Below, in pieces: positions 8,396 through 16,761 of a stretch of DNA of 64,000 nucleotides. The position numbers and the translations under genes are program-made. This stretch comes from Candidatus Fermentibacterota bacterium. GTDB lineage: Bacteria; JAFGKV01. The stretch covers positions 1-64,000 of the forward strand of contig JAUXFG010000002.1 in assembly GCA_030620115.1 (NCBI GenBank), given 5' to 3'. The notes beneath the pieces were generated by a model. It made no database searches and was not told where the DNA came from. It saw nothing but the letters and a program-made list of their open reading frames with translations. Numbering within the stretch: the first letter of the stretch is position 1; every line of letters starts with the position of its first letter.

Positions 8396-9766
8396 ATGAA
8401 AAGACGTGACACTGAGCTCCAGCCTCGACTTCCCTCTGGCTTCAGGGATCTCCTGCCCGAGGAGAACGCCGCTCGCACTTGGATGATTGAAACCGTGTGC
8501 GAGGTGTACAAGTCCCACGGTTTCGTGTCTCTGGATACGTCACCTGTGGAATATTACCAAACGCTTGTCTCGGGCCATGAGGAAGGGGGAGAGAAGCAGA
8601 TATACCGCCTTTTCAAGGAACAATTGCCTGCTCCACGCAGAACGTTGGCACTCAGGTTCGAACTCACGGCCTCTTTGGCGCGCTTTCTCGCTCAGAATAT
8701 CGATAGGATTTCAATGCCATTCAAGCGGTACCAGTCAGGGTATGTGTGGCGAGGGGAACGCCCGCAACGCGGCCGGTTTCGCCAGTTCCTCCAGTTTGAT
8801 GTTGACACTGTGGGGGTCGCCGATCCTGTGGCGGATGCCGAGATCGTGGAGGTCATCTACAGAAGCTTGGAGGCCTTGGGAATCAAGGAGTTCCAGATAC
8901 GGCTTTCCAGCAGGAATCTGCTGGCCGGGCTGGCCAAGATATTGGGCCTTCGCTCCCCTGAAGATCGACTCCTCTTCTTCCGGCTTCTCGATAAACATGA
9001 TAAGATCGGAACCGAGAAACTCCTGGAGCTGCTCTCGCAAACCATAGTGGATCAAGACAGTACTTTCTCGTTGGAGAAGCCCCAGAGAGACATCGTGGAA
9101 AAAATCCTGACGCTGGAGGGGGACAACGAGGCCTTGTTGGAGCAGACCGAACGCCTGGTCTCAGGTCCAGAGGAAAGCCGCACAGGCATAGAAGAGCTGA
9201 GGAGCATTCTCTGCTACTGGTCTCACACCAGGCTCGGAAATCCGGAATTCCTCCGTATCGTCCCGCACCTGGCCCGTGGCCTTGATTACTATACGGGACC
9301 CATCTTCGAAACCGTGGTAACGGGGCACGAGAATATCGGGTCAATCATGGCTGGGGGTCGGTATGATGGCCTTGTCGGCTGTTTTCTTGGCCGGGATATC
9401 CCTGCAGTAGGCGTATCCATGGGTGTGGATAGGCTATTCGTGGCCCTCGGGAGTCTCGGTCTGCTCCCCGGTTCCATATCAAGCTGTAGAGTACTCGTTG
9501 CGGTCCTCAGCGAACCCGAACGTCAGGGCATGTACGGTCTGGCTTCAAAGCTCCGCGACGCAGGCATTCACGCGGAACTCTATCTCGGTTCGAAGCTGAC
9601 CTTCAGGGAGCAGATCAAGTATGCTTCCGCCCAGGGCATACCATTTCTGCTGATTCAAGGGGAAAATGAACGAACACGAGGCGTGGTGGGCTTGCGGCAC
9701 CTGGGAAGACGAGAACAGGAAGAGCTTACGTTGCAGGAGGCCATCACGCGGCTTCGGGAGGCGTAA
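8396..9766 (+). CDS. hisS: Histidine--tRNA ligase
   Basis: 456 residues; ATG preceded by ATGGAG six bases upstream. A class II aminoacyl-tRNA synthetase that charges tRNA-His in the cytoplasm. The N-terminus has the HisRS opening (LPSGFRDLLPEENAAR, motif 1 region). Motif 2 is in YVWRGERPQRGRFRQFLQFD near 120-140. The histidine-specific signature is ARGLDYYTGPIFE near 295-307, and motif 3 glycines/arginine are in AVGVSMGVDRLF. The C-terminal 90 residues form the anticodon-binding domain. HisZ, the catalytically dead paralogue, lacks the tight LARGLDYYTG motif and anticodon domain, so HisS is the better call. It follows the ammonia-lyase gene across a MITE and is convergent with the M23 peptidase gene, leaving 23 bases between the two stops. 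Confidence 0.93.
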   Translation: MKRRDTELQPRLPSGFRDLLPEENAARTWMIETVCEVYKSHGFVSLDTSPVEYYQTLVSGHEEGGEKQIYRLFKEQLPAPRRTLALRFELTASLARFLAQNIDRISMPFKRYQSGYVWRGERPQRGRFRQFLQFDVDTVGVADPVADAEIVEVIYRSLEALGIKEFQIRLSSRNLLAGLAKILGLRSPEDRLLFFRLLDKHDKIGTEKLLELLSQTIVDQDSTFSLEKPQRDIVEKILTLEGDNEALLEQTERLVSGPEESRTGIEELRSILCYWSHTRLGNPEFLRIVPHLARGLDYYTGPIFETVVTGHENIGSIMAGGRYDGLVGCFLGRDIPAVGVSMGVDRLFVALGSLGLLPGSISSCRVLVAVLSEPERQGMYGLASKLRDAGIHAELYLGSKLTFREQIKYASAQGIPFLLIQGENERTRGVVGLRHLGRREQEELTLQEAITRLREA

Positions 9767-9789
9767 GGAATCCCCACCCAAGGCGGCCT

Positions 9790-12129
9790 CTATCTGATCC
9801 GGAACGTGACCTGTGCGGCTCCTGGATTGCCAACCTTATCCCGAACGACCATGCGTACTGTGTGCAATCCCCTGGGAAGATTCGATCGAGGTCTGTAAAC
9901 CCACGATCCACCGCCCATGGGACACGCAGGAACCGCTCTCCCATCCACGTACATCTGCACGCTCTCCTTGGCAATTCCCGAGCCATGGTCAGACACCGTG
10001 GCCCTCAATGTGGGTCTTCGTCCGGTTACCACCATGCCCTGTCGTGGACTGATCTCCACACAAGGTGCATAGGGATCGCGCAGGAGAGCGAAAGTACCCA
10101 GAGATTCCGTGGTGCCGCCAACAGCGGCGGCCGAGCTGTCCCAGGATGCGCCAACTATCTTGTAGCTGCTCCCTGCCCATCTGAACAACCCGATACCACC
10201 CTCTGAACCCTGATTCATCGCGGACTCAGGCACCAGCAAACTCACTCTCACCGGTCGTTTGAGAACTGTCTCTTCCGGTTTGAACTGGTATCCGGCAGTG
10301 AGAAGCTCCAACCCATTCTGAGGTACGGAGAGGCTTCTCTCAATAACCTGAATATACGTATCGCTGAATACTGCACCCCGCGCTGCGGAAATACGTGCAT
10401 CCCCATCCCCGACCACCGACCCCTCCTCAACAAGCAGTGCCTGCAGGGGGATCTTGAGCTCTTTCCTCCCCACGCGGCCATCGAGCCCTTCCATGGTGAA
10501 CAAGATCCGATACAGAGGCACGACCTCCGGCAGCAAGGTGAGCTCCATCTCGTATTTCCGCTCGTTCACTGCCCGCATCCGAGCCGGCGTATAGGCGAGT
10601 TTCCCGGGCGCCACGAACACCACGGGGGGACGTGCCAGATCGACTTGCCCCTCCAATGTCACCGAGATGAGGGTTGGTTCTATATCATAACGAACGGCGC
10701 ATCTCAACTCCCCCTCGCCTTCAAGCACGATGCCATGGTAATACGGCGGGGATTTCATCCCATGGGGATCAATGATGGTGCATTCAAGAAGACAACCAGG
10801 GGGAGGCTCTGTCACCTTCCAGACTCCTCTTTCGTGGAGCAGGGTATTCAGAGACCGCCACCGTCCCTGATGTTTTAGCCTGAATTTCGCCTCACAGGAG
10901 AGGGGATCCTCATCCTGTATCACAATCCGGAGTGAATCCTCACCTATCCAAGACAGGAAGCGCACCTCCGGGGGTTTGTTCACAAGAAAAGGAAGCTCGG
11001 CATGCCTGCTATTGCCGGCAGCATCTCGGATAATGACCTCGATAAGGTGATCACCGTATTCGATGTCTCCTATCCCCGCCCGGATGATGCCATCGCCGGG
11101 GCTCTGCTCATGGAACTGCAGATCATCCCCTTGCAATCTATAGAGCCGCTCACACTGTCCGAAGCCACGCCTTCTGAGATCCCGGTCATGGACGAGATCG
11201 ATGAGCTTCCACTGGTCAATAGCCATTCTCTCATAGACACGATTGAATATCTCCTCGCCATCCACCTCTACTACAAATTCGTAGATACCAACCTTGTCGC
11301 CTCCGAGATTGACCCGGTCAAAGGCTCGCACGGAAAGGCCTATTTCTCCCCAGAGCTGGGGTGTGGCAAGTGCTTGATAGGTCTTGGTATCCCGATCAAA
11401 CCGAAGACGAATGGTTCGGCTTCGACGTCTTCCGTTGATGCGAGCCTCTGCACCGCGAGGCGACATCACGAATCGATAGAAACGAGGTGGCGTGCTATCC
11501 GGAAGCGCATAAGGCCCAAGGAGCGGATTGATGGGATCATTGTTCCTATCCCTGAGCTCCATGTGCAGATGAGGAGGGCCTACACCCGTCCCTCCGGCGG
11601 TGCCCACTATTTCTCCTTTGGCGAATCGTACTCGATCAGGCTCGGGGTAGAAATCGACCACGCATCTCCCGGTCTCTTCTTGCATCTCTTGCACGCAATC
11701 CCTGATCTTCCGCGCGAATCGTTCCATGTGCGCAAATACCACGATTCGCCCATCATCGAGCCTGAGGTAGAGCATATTGCCGTAACCGTCGGGATCCACC
11801 CTGACTCGCCAGAGACTTCCCTTCCCCACGGCCCGGAGTGCATATCCGGAACGCCCGTAGGTCGAGAGATCAATGCCGGCGTGGAAATGTGTCTTGCGAT
11901 ATTCACCGAACGTCGATGTCACGCGCGGCGGCAGGCTCATGGGCCACAGGAGTGAATCGTCAAGGGCCGCGAAATGATCTCCTGATGCCTCCTCGGCCAC
12001 TGCAGATGCCCAAAATGCGCACGGACGCAGGCTCCCGAAAGAGGAGCACGGACAGGCGTCAAAGAGGGAACACACTGCTCCCACCAGAAAAACACAGATC
12101 ACTCCCACCCAGATGCCGCGTCGTTCCAT
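9790..12129 (-). CDS. Exported M23-family metallopeptidase with Ig-like C-terminal region
   Basis: 779 residues from the ATG at 12129, chosen because it begins a signal sequence (MERRGIWVGVICVFLVGAVCS) and follows AGGAAGAG; the frame stays open further upstream. The LytM/M23 zinc site is complete, with THFHAGIDLSTYG (HxxxD, about residues 83-87) and PPHLHMELRD (HxH, about 187-189). Between them is the usual G-W-R-V-beta-strand core. M23 enzymes cut peptide cross-bridges of peptidoglycan or act as non-catalytic regulators; the complete metal ligands here favour activity. The remaining 560 residues look like repeated beta-sandwich modules, including a Bacterial Ig-like stretch near the end (SGIAKESVQMYVDGRAVP; LPRGLHTVRMVVRDKVGNPG). 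It acts in the periplasm or at the surface. Large M23 proteins of this plan are common in FCB-type genomes. Confidence 0.88.
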   Translation of the reverse strand: MERRGIWVGVICVFLVGAVCSLFDACPCSSFGSLRPCAFWASAVAEEASGDHFAALDDSLLWPMSLPPRVTSTFGEYRKTHFHAGIDLSTYGRSGYALRAVGKGSLWRVRVDPDGYGNMLYLRLDDGRIVVFAHMERFARKIRDCVQEMQEETGRCVVDFYPEPDRVRFAKGEIVGTAGGTGVGPPHLHMELRDRNNDPINPLLGPYALPDSTPPRFYRFVMSPRGAEARINGRRRSRTIRLRFDRDTKTYQALATPQLWGEIGLSVRAFDRVNLGGDKVGIYEFVVEVDGEEIFNRVYERMAIDQWKLIDLVHDRDLRRRGFGQCERLYRLQGDDLQFHEQSPGDGIIRAGIGDIEYGDHLIEVIIRDAAGNSRHAELPFLVNKPPEVRFLSWIGEDSLRIVIQDEDPLSCEAKFRLKHQGRWRSLNTLLHERGVWKVTEPPPGCLLECTIIDPHGMKSPPYYHGIVLEGEGELRCAVRYDIEPTLISVTLEGQVDLARPPVVFVAPGKLAYTPARMRAVNERKYEMELTLLPEVVPLYRILFTMEGLDGRVGRKELKIPLQALLVEEGSVVGDGDARISAARGAVFSDTYIQVIERSLSVPQNGLELLTAGYQFKPEETVLKRPVRVSLLVPESAMNQGSEGGIGLFRWAGSSYKIVGASWDSSAAAVGGTTESLGTFALLRDPYAPCVEISPRQGMVVTGRRPTLRATVSDHGSGIAKESVQMYVDGRAVPACPMGGGSWVYRPRSNLPRGLHTVRMVVRDKVGNPGAAQVTFRIR

Positions 12130-12549
12130 GAAACAGCAAGCTCTTCCTGGCGGGTCATGAAACAAGAAACGTTTGCCTCGCATCCAGACTCCTACTTCGG
12201 CGTTGATCGTCCAATGTTCGATGATTCTTCTTCCGGGCGAAGTCTCGGAAGAAGCCTGGGGATGTTTCAAAATAGACCGGGAAGTGCTTTACGCTTTCGG
12301 AACCCTCCCTGCAATGATTTAGGCCGTGCCGGGGGTCATCGCGAGCACTTCGACTTCGCTCAGCATAAACTCCGCGCGGCGATCCCGCGTACCGCGCGGG
12401 ATTGCTTCGTCGCTACTCTCCTCGCAATGACAGAGGGTGGTGTCACAGTTCCGGGATCTCTCTACGGAATTCTCTATTCCTATCGTGAGCCGCTATGTTG
12501 GGCCGAGACCGCAAAACGAGAGAATGAAGCATCCCGAGAAATGCGAACC
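12130..12549. other. Intergenic region with dispersed repeat, no gene
   Basis: This 420-bp gap separates the M23 gene from the TPR lipoprotein gene. It holds an inverted copy of the CATTGCGAGG-type repeat (12331-12432) and otherwise shows no gene, tRNA or hairpin terminator that I can support. Confidence 0.6.
12331..12432 (-). repeat. CATTGCGAGG-type dispersed repeat, copy A
   Basis: Read on the minus strand it begins TCATTGCGAGGAGAGTAGCG, passes through a palindromic CCGCGCGGTACGCGG-like stretch, and ends in TCGCGATGACC. Two more copies in the opposite orientation lie at 63319-63393 and 63408-63536. This class of non-coding intergenic repeat is known from many unrelated bacterial genomes. 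Confidence 0.8.
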
Positions 12550-14631
12550 CTAACTTTCGGTGCTATCCTGCGGTGCCGGCCGCGTGGGAATAAAGGGGAC
12601 GCCAATATCCAACCATGCTTCAACCCCTGACGAATCCTTCAGTGCAGGTGCATACTCGGCGCCCCGAGCTGCCTGCATGGCGGCATCATCGCAGAGCAGT
12701 GAGCCAGTCCCCTTCACGAGCTCCACATTCTTCGCCTCGCCAGTGGCATCTACCAGCACACGAACATCGATTACACCAAGTCTATGCAGAGAATCTACCG
12801 GGGCAATCTCCTCGCATGTCACCGTGTCAATGCAGGCGAGAGAAGGCGGGATGTCATACGGCAGGGTTTTGTGAGTCAGGGATACACCCAACTCCGTGGC
12901 TGCCCGACGCGCTTCCTCGGTTTTCGGATAGAGTTCTGTTACCTTTTCCAAATACGATTTGGCTGCTGTAGTATCATGGAGGCTCTCCGAGCAGATCCAT
13001 GCGCACGCCAACAACGCCTTTGACGCTTCAGGCGATTTCGGGAATGAGTCCGAGACTTGACCAAGAGTCTCCAGGGCTGCGCGGGGGTCATCCATGTACA
13101 GCCACCATGCTTCCCCCTGGGTAAGAAGCCACATTGACTCACTCATCCCCTGTGCAATCTGGGGGATATCTCCACGGTCCGCGAGCACCGTTCTCGCTTG
13201 AGCCGACCACCCATAATCAGAAACGAGCCGCTCGGTGAGCTCCGAAGAAATCAGAGCCAACGAATCATCCCCCTGCCCCAGAATCCATGCTTCTACATAA
13301 AGCGCGCGGGCCGCCCAACTGCTCTCAGGAAATTCCTCATGCGCCAAGTGATAGTATCGGGAGGCACTGTCTGGCAGTTCCAAGCTGAATAGATAGGTAT
13401 CCGCCAACTCCATGAGCCTTGCGCCCAACTCTGCTGAACTGTCTTTCAATGCCTCAGTCAGCTCCAGTACCTTCCGCAGCGCTTTTGCCCTTCTTCCCGC
13501 CTCTTCCACCAATGCCCGCGGGCGTCCCTGTTTTGAGAGTTCCTCATACTCTTTCAGTGCGGCTCCAAGCTCATGTTCCTTTGTTTCCAGCATGGTTGCC
13601 AATTCCATCATGGCACGTTTGGCTGCTCCTTCTCGAGGATAGGCTTGTATCACATTCCTCCAGGCTTCCTCGGCCTCCCGAAACTCGTTGAGTGAGAGCC
13701 AGCTCTTCCCCACGGAAAGCCCTACTTGGGCAAGCTCCGAGTCGACACGAGCTATGGAACTCAACTCACGAAACGTCGTCAGGGCTTCTTCTCCCCGCCC
13801 AAGAAGAGCCAGTGTCTCGCCCTTTTCGATCTGGCCTTCGAAACGATCCTCTCGTGTGGAGGCCCGATCGAAGGCCACGGCAAAGGCGTCCACCGCGTCA
13901 TCGAGCCTCCCAACCTCCCGCAGACACCTCCCCTTGAGCAGATACGCCTGTCCGATGACCTCTTTGCGACCGGCGCGCCCAAGGAGATCCGACACATGCC
14001 CCAGGGCGCGTTCGTAGGCGTAGTTCCATTCTGCAATCTGCGCCAGGAGTAGAGCGCTCCGTTCCTGCCAAACGGTCCACCTATCGCCTTTCTGAAGGTG
14101 GATCTTCAAGAGATTCTCGACTCGTGCCCACTGTTCCAGTTCGCTTCGCTCTTTCGCCTCCAAGTAATACGAAGCGTCCACAAAGGGGCTCTCGGGGAAA
14201 TATTCTCTCAATTCCGAGAACTTATCGGCCGCTGCGCTGTGTGACTGTTTGAGGACGAATGCTTTCCCCATGAGGAATAACGCGTCGTCAACAAGCCCAC
14301 TCTCAGAGTAGCGGGTTATGATGATGCGGCACTTGTCCAGGCAATTGTTCAGCTTTGTGTCCTCCGTTCCCGATGGTTTCGAACCCTTGTTCCTGGACTT
14401 GGAGAGATCTTCCGCTTCTTGGTAGAGCTTACTGGCATTGTAGTACGTATTGAAGCGTGCCGAGCTGCAGCCTATGATCACCGCAACGGCGGTGAGGAAA
14501 AGAATGGCCGCGCGCGAGAACTTGGCTCCGCGACGCTGCGCATCTGGGGTACTGGATGTTCCATCATTCCGTTCAGGGAGACCAAAGCGTGAGTCGGCAC
14601 AGAAGGCGTTGCTTACCAAGGGATTCCTCAT
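12550..14631 (-). CDS. TPR-repeat lipoprotein with C-terminal TonB-like domain
   Basis: 693 residues if it starts at the ATG at 14631, whose ATGA overlaps the rtcB stop and has GAAGGG just upstream; longer starts exist but would overlap rtcB further. A hydrophobic segment ends in a lipobox (AVAVIIGCSS). It is followed by many tetratricopeptide-like helices (KYFPES/LYPKTEEAR-type repeats) of the BamD/YbgF kind over about 500 residues. The last 90 residues match a TonB C-terminal domain (VDVRVLVDATGEAKNVELVKGTG... MQAARGAEYAPA), which in standalone form is found at the end of periplasmic envelope proteins. It is probably an outer-membrane-anchored periplasmic scaffold. Translational coupling to rtcB is shown by the overlap, but a functional link is not. 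Confidence 0.82.
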   Translation of the reverse strand: MRNPLVSNAFCADSRFGLPERNDGTSSTPDAQRRGAKFSRAAILFLTAVAVIIGCSSARFNTYYNASKLYQEAEDLSKSRNKGSKPSGTEDTKLNNCLDKCRIIITRYSESGLVDDALFLMGKAFVLKQSHSAAADKFSELREYFPESPFVDASYYLEAKERSELEQWARVENLLKIHLQKGDRWTVWQERSALLLAQIAEWNYAYERALGHVSDLLGRAGRKEVIGQAYLLKGRCLREVGRLDDAVDAFAVAFDRASTREDRFEGQIEKGETLALLGRGEEALTTFRELSSIARVDSELAQVGLSVGKSWLSLNEFREAEEAWRNVIQAYPREGAAKRAMMELATMLETKEHELGAALKEYEELSKQGRPRALVEEAGRRAKALRKVLELTEALKDSSAELGARLMELADTYLFSLELPDSASRYYHLAHEEFPESSWAARALYVEAWILGQGDDSLALISSELTERLVSDYGWSAQARTVLADRGDIPQIAQGMSESMWLLTQGEAWWLYMDDPRAALETLGQVSDSFPKSPEASKALLACAWICSESLHDTTAAKSYLEKVTELYPKTEEARRAATELGVSLTHKTLPYDIPPSLACIDTVTCEEIAPVDSLHRLGVIDVRVLVDATGEAKNVELVKGTGSLLCDDAAMQAARGAEYAPALKDSSGVEAWLDIGVPFIPTRPAPQDSTES

Positions 14632-16055
14632 CCCTTCAGGCATCCCATGGGGCGCAGCCGCGCAACCGCCGTGCACAAGCCGGCACCTTCCACCGCTTCC
14701 ACGACGCGCGACACATCCTTATACGCATCGGGCATCTCCTCCTGAAGCGTTCTTCTGCCGGTGGCAGTCACGTATACGCCTTGGCTGGCCAACTCATCGG
14801 GGATCGACCTCCCCTTGGCGCGCTGAACCGCCTTCTTCCTGCTCAGTACACGTCCCGCACCATGACAGGCCGAGCCAAATGTTTCTTCCATAGCTCCCGC
14901 CTTGCCAAGAAGCACGTATGAAGATCTCCCCATATCGCCAGGCACGAGAACAGGCTGTCCAAGTGCCCGGTATCGGACGGGAACCTCCGGCCTCCCGGGG
15001 CCAAAGGCCCGGGTCGCGCCTTTCCTGTGGACGCATAGCTTTCGTCTTTCCCCGGCAAAAACATGCTCCTCGATCTTTGCGATGTTGTGCGCAACCTCAT
15101 ACACCGTCGTCACCCCTGCCTCTCTCTCCCCGAAGATCCGATTGAAGACGACTCGGGCACGATGTGCAAGAAGCTGCCTATTTGCAAAGGCATAGTTCAC
15201 TGCTGCACACATAGCCTTGAGATAGTCGCCCCCTTCCCGTGAGCCGATCGGTGCACAACAAAGCTGCCGATCGGGGAGGGAGATTCCATAGCTTGCTGCG
15301 GCTTTCACCATAACGCGTATATAGTCGTCACAAACCTGGTACCCCAAACCTCGCGATCCCGAATGGATTGAGACCGTCACCGTGCCTTTCTCAAGCCCCA
15401 TGGCGACAGCCGCCGTGTCATCGAAAATCGTATCCACATAGGCCACTTCGACGAAATGATTCCCCGAACCCAAGGTTCCCAACTGCGGCCTTCCTCGCTG
15501 CAGTGCCCGTGGGCTCAATGCCGCAGGATCTGCACCATCCATACAGCCTTCCTCTTCGATGCTCGTGAGATCAGCCAGAGTTCCATACCCGTGCTCCACC
15601 GCCCACTTCGCCCCTCGGGTCAGCACCGACTCCTCATCACGGTTGCTCAACCTAAGCTGAGAACAAACACCCACACCGCTGGGAATGGAACTGTTCAATG
15701 CATCCACCAGCTCCTTGATCCGCGGGGCCACATCACCCCTCTCAAGCCGCGTCGTGAGGAGGCGTACACCACAGTTGATATCATAGCCAACACCGCCGGG
15801 AGAGATTATGCCGTCTTCCAGACCGAATGCCGCGACGCCGCCAATAGGGAAACCATATCCCCAGTGGATGTCCGGCATGGCCAGACTATAGCCCACGATG
15901 CCGGGCAATTGCGCGACATTGGCCACCTGGAGTGGTGCACGGTCGGAGACAATCCCCTCAAGAAGAAACGGTGATGCATAGATCCTTCCCGGAACCCGCA
16001 TCGAGCCCGTTTTTGGTATCTCCCAGCGAAACTCATCGATCCTTTTGAGCTCCAT
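14628..16055 (-). CDS. rtcB: RtcB-family RNA-splicing ligase
   Basis: 475 residues from the ATG at 16055, chosen because AGGAG lies nine bases upstream; an ATG eight codons earlier has no ribosome site. RtcB joins RNA 2',3'-cyclic phosphate or 3'-phosphate ends to 5'-hydroxyl ends using GTP and Mn2+. Metal and substrate motifs are all present: PDIHWGYGFPIGGVAA, GGVGYDINCGVRLL, LGSGNHFVEV, IHSGSRGLGYQV, VAHNIAKIEEH and CVHRKGATRAFGPG. The guanylated histidine is in GSACHGAGRVLSR near the C-terminus. Length is normal for the bacterial family. No archease gene or RtcA is seen nearby. It is the first gene of a two-gene run with the TPR lipoprotein. Confidence 0.95.
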   Translation of the reverse strand: MELKRIDEFRWEIPKTGSMRVPGRIYASPFLLEGIVSDRAPLQVANVAQLPGIVGYSLAMPDIHWGYGFPIGGVAAFGLEDGIISPGGVGYDINCGVRLLTTRLERGDVAPRIKELVDALNSSIPSGVGVCSQLRLSNRDEESVLTRGAKWAVEHGYGTLADLTSIEEEGCMDGADPAALSPRALQRGRPQLGTLGSGNHFVEVAYVDTIFDDTAAVAMGLEKGTVTVSIHSGSRGLGYQVCDDYIRVMVKAAASYGISLPDRQLCCAPIGSREGGDYLKAMCAAVNYAFANRQLLAHRARVVFNRIFGEREAGVTTVYEVAHNIAKIEEHVFAGERRKLCVHRKGATRAFGPGRPEVPVRYRALGQPVLVPGDMGRSSYVLLGKAGAMEETFGSACHGAGRVLSRKKAVQRAKGRSIPDELASQGVYVTATGRRTLQEEMPDAYKDVSRVVEAVEGAGLCTAVARLRPMGCLKG

Positions 16056-16305
16056 GTCACGGCTCCTGTCGTACATCATTGGGATACGGGATCGGCTTGC
16101 ACATGTGAGCTATCATTGCCGGGACCAGGGCGCAAGTCAAGACAACTCTTCTTGTACGCCCCAAAACCTCCATGCTCAATCCACCCGGTGAAAGAACATG
16201 GATTCCAGTCCGTCTGTGATTGAAACACATTCCGCGATCTTCAGATCCCCTATGCACATTGCCGGGCTAGGAGGCATCATCTGGCGGGTGCATCGTCTTC
16301 CTTGT

Positions 16306-16334
16306 TTGAGTTCGAGGCACGACCTCCCTATATT
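16306..16334 (+). promoter_or_regulatory. Probable sigma-70 promoter of the small lipoprotein gene
   Basis: TTGAGT (16306-16311), 17-base spacer, TATATT (16329-16334), about 70 bases before the lipoprotein ATG. Four of six and five of six consensus bases match. Recognised by eye only. Confidence 0.45.
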
Positions 16335-16405
16335 GAGAGAGTTCAACGGTGCGTTATCACAGCCCGTGGTACTGGCCCACCCACTCACTGTCCAGGGAGG
16401 AACCT

Positions 16406-16699
16406 ATGCTTGCACGGTGGTCCATAGTCATTCTTGGGGTTCTTGTTCTCACCATCGCCTGCGCGGGAGAAAAGGCGGAAGAGGCCGCAACGCCCGCGGC
16501 CAAAGCCCCCGCGGTGAAAAAAGCTGAGGTTCCCGCCGTAGCTACACCTGCTGTGGAAGAAGCAGCGGTAGACACGACAATAACCGAAGCGGTCGAGGAG
16601 GCGGGTGAGACGGAAGAACTGAAGGAGAAAGCTGAGGCGGACATCAAAGAGAAGGAAGAGGCTCTCAAGAAGGCGGCAAAAGAAGTCACTACTGAGTAG
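16406..16699 (+). CDS. Small Ala/Glu/Lys-rich lipoprotein
   Basis: 97 residues from the ATG at 16406, preceded by GGGAGGAA at good spacing. The start gives a lipoprotein signal peptide (MLARWSIVILGVLVLTIAC) with Cys at 19. The mature part is low-complexity: an Ala/Pro/Lys/Val stretch, then a highly charged Glu/Lys helix (ELKEKAEADIKEKEEALKKA) that may form a coiled coil. No family recognised. Small abundant helical lipoproteins such as Lpp tether or space the outer membrane, but nothing here shows that role. It stands alone between two minus-strand genes, with its own promoter-like sequence and a hairpin after the stop. Confidence 0.75.
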   Translation: MLARWSIVILGVLVLTIACAGEKAEEAATPAAKAPAVKKAEVPAVATPAVEEAAVDTTITEAVEEAGETEELKEKAEADIKEKEEALKKAAKEVTTE

Positions 16700-16709
16700 C
16701 GCTTCGCCA

Positions 16710-16739
16710 AGGCCCGCCACGAGCCTCTGTGGCGGGCCT
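16710..16739. terminator. Hairpin terminator, possibly bidirectional
   Basis: An 11-bp perfect stem AGGCCCGCCAC/GTGGCGGGCCT with an 8-base loop, 11 bases after the lipoprotein stop and 22 bases from the converging phospholipase D stop. The following tract CTCTCTAT is only moderately T-rich. Confidence 0.7.
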
Positions 16740-16761
16740 CTCTCTATCCAGTCCCGGCTAA

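Noticed and set aside
8396-9766. HisZ (ATP phosphoribosyltransferase regulatory subunit) as alternative for this gene
   Set aside because: The LDYYTG signature and the C-terminal anticodon-binding domain are both present, which favours a genuine HisRS.
11002-11955. 317-codon plus-strand frame opposite the M23 peptidase gene
   Set aside because: Antisense shadow of a gene with a complete zinc site; no ribosome site and no family resemblance.
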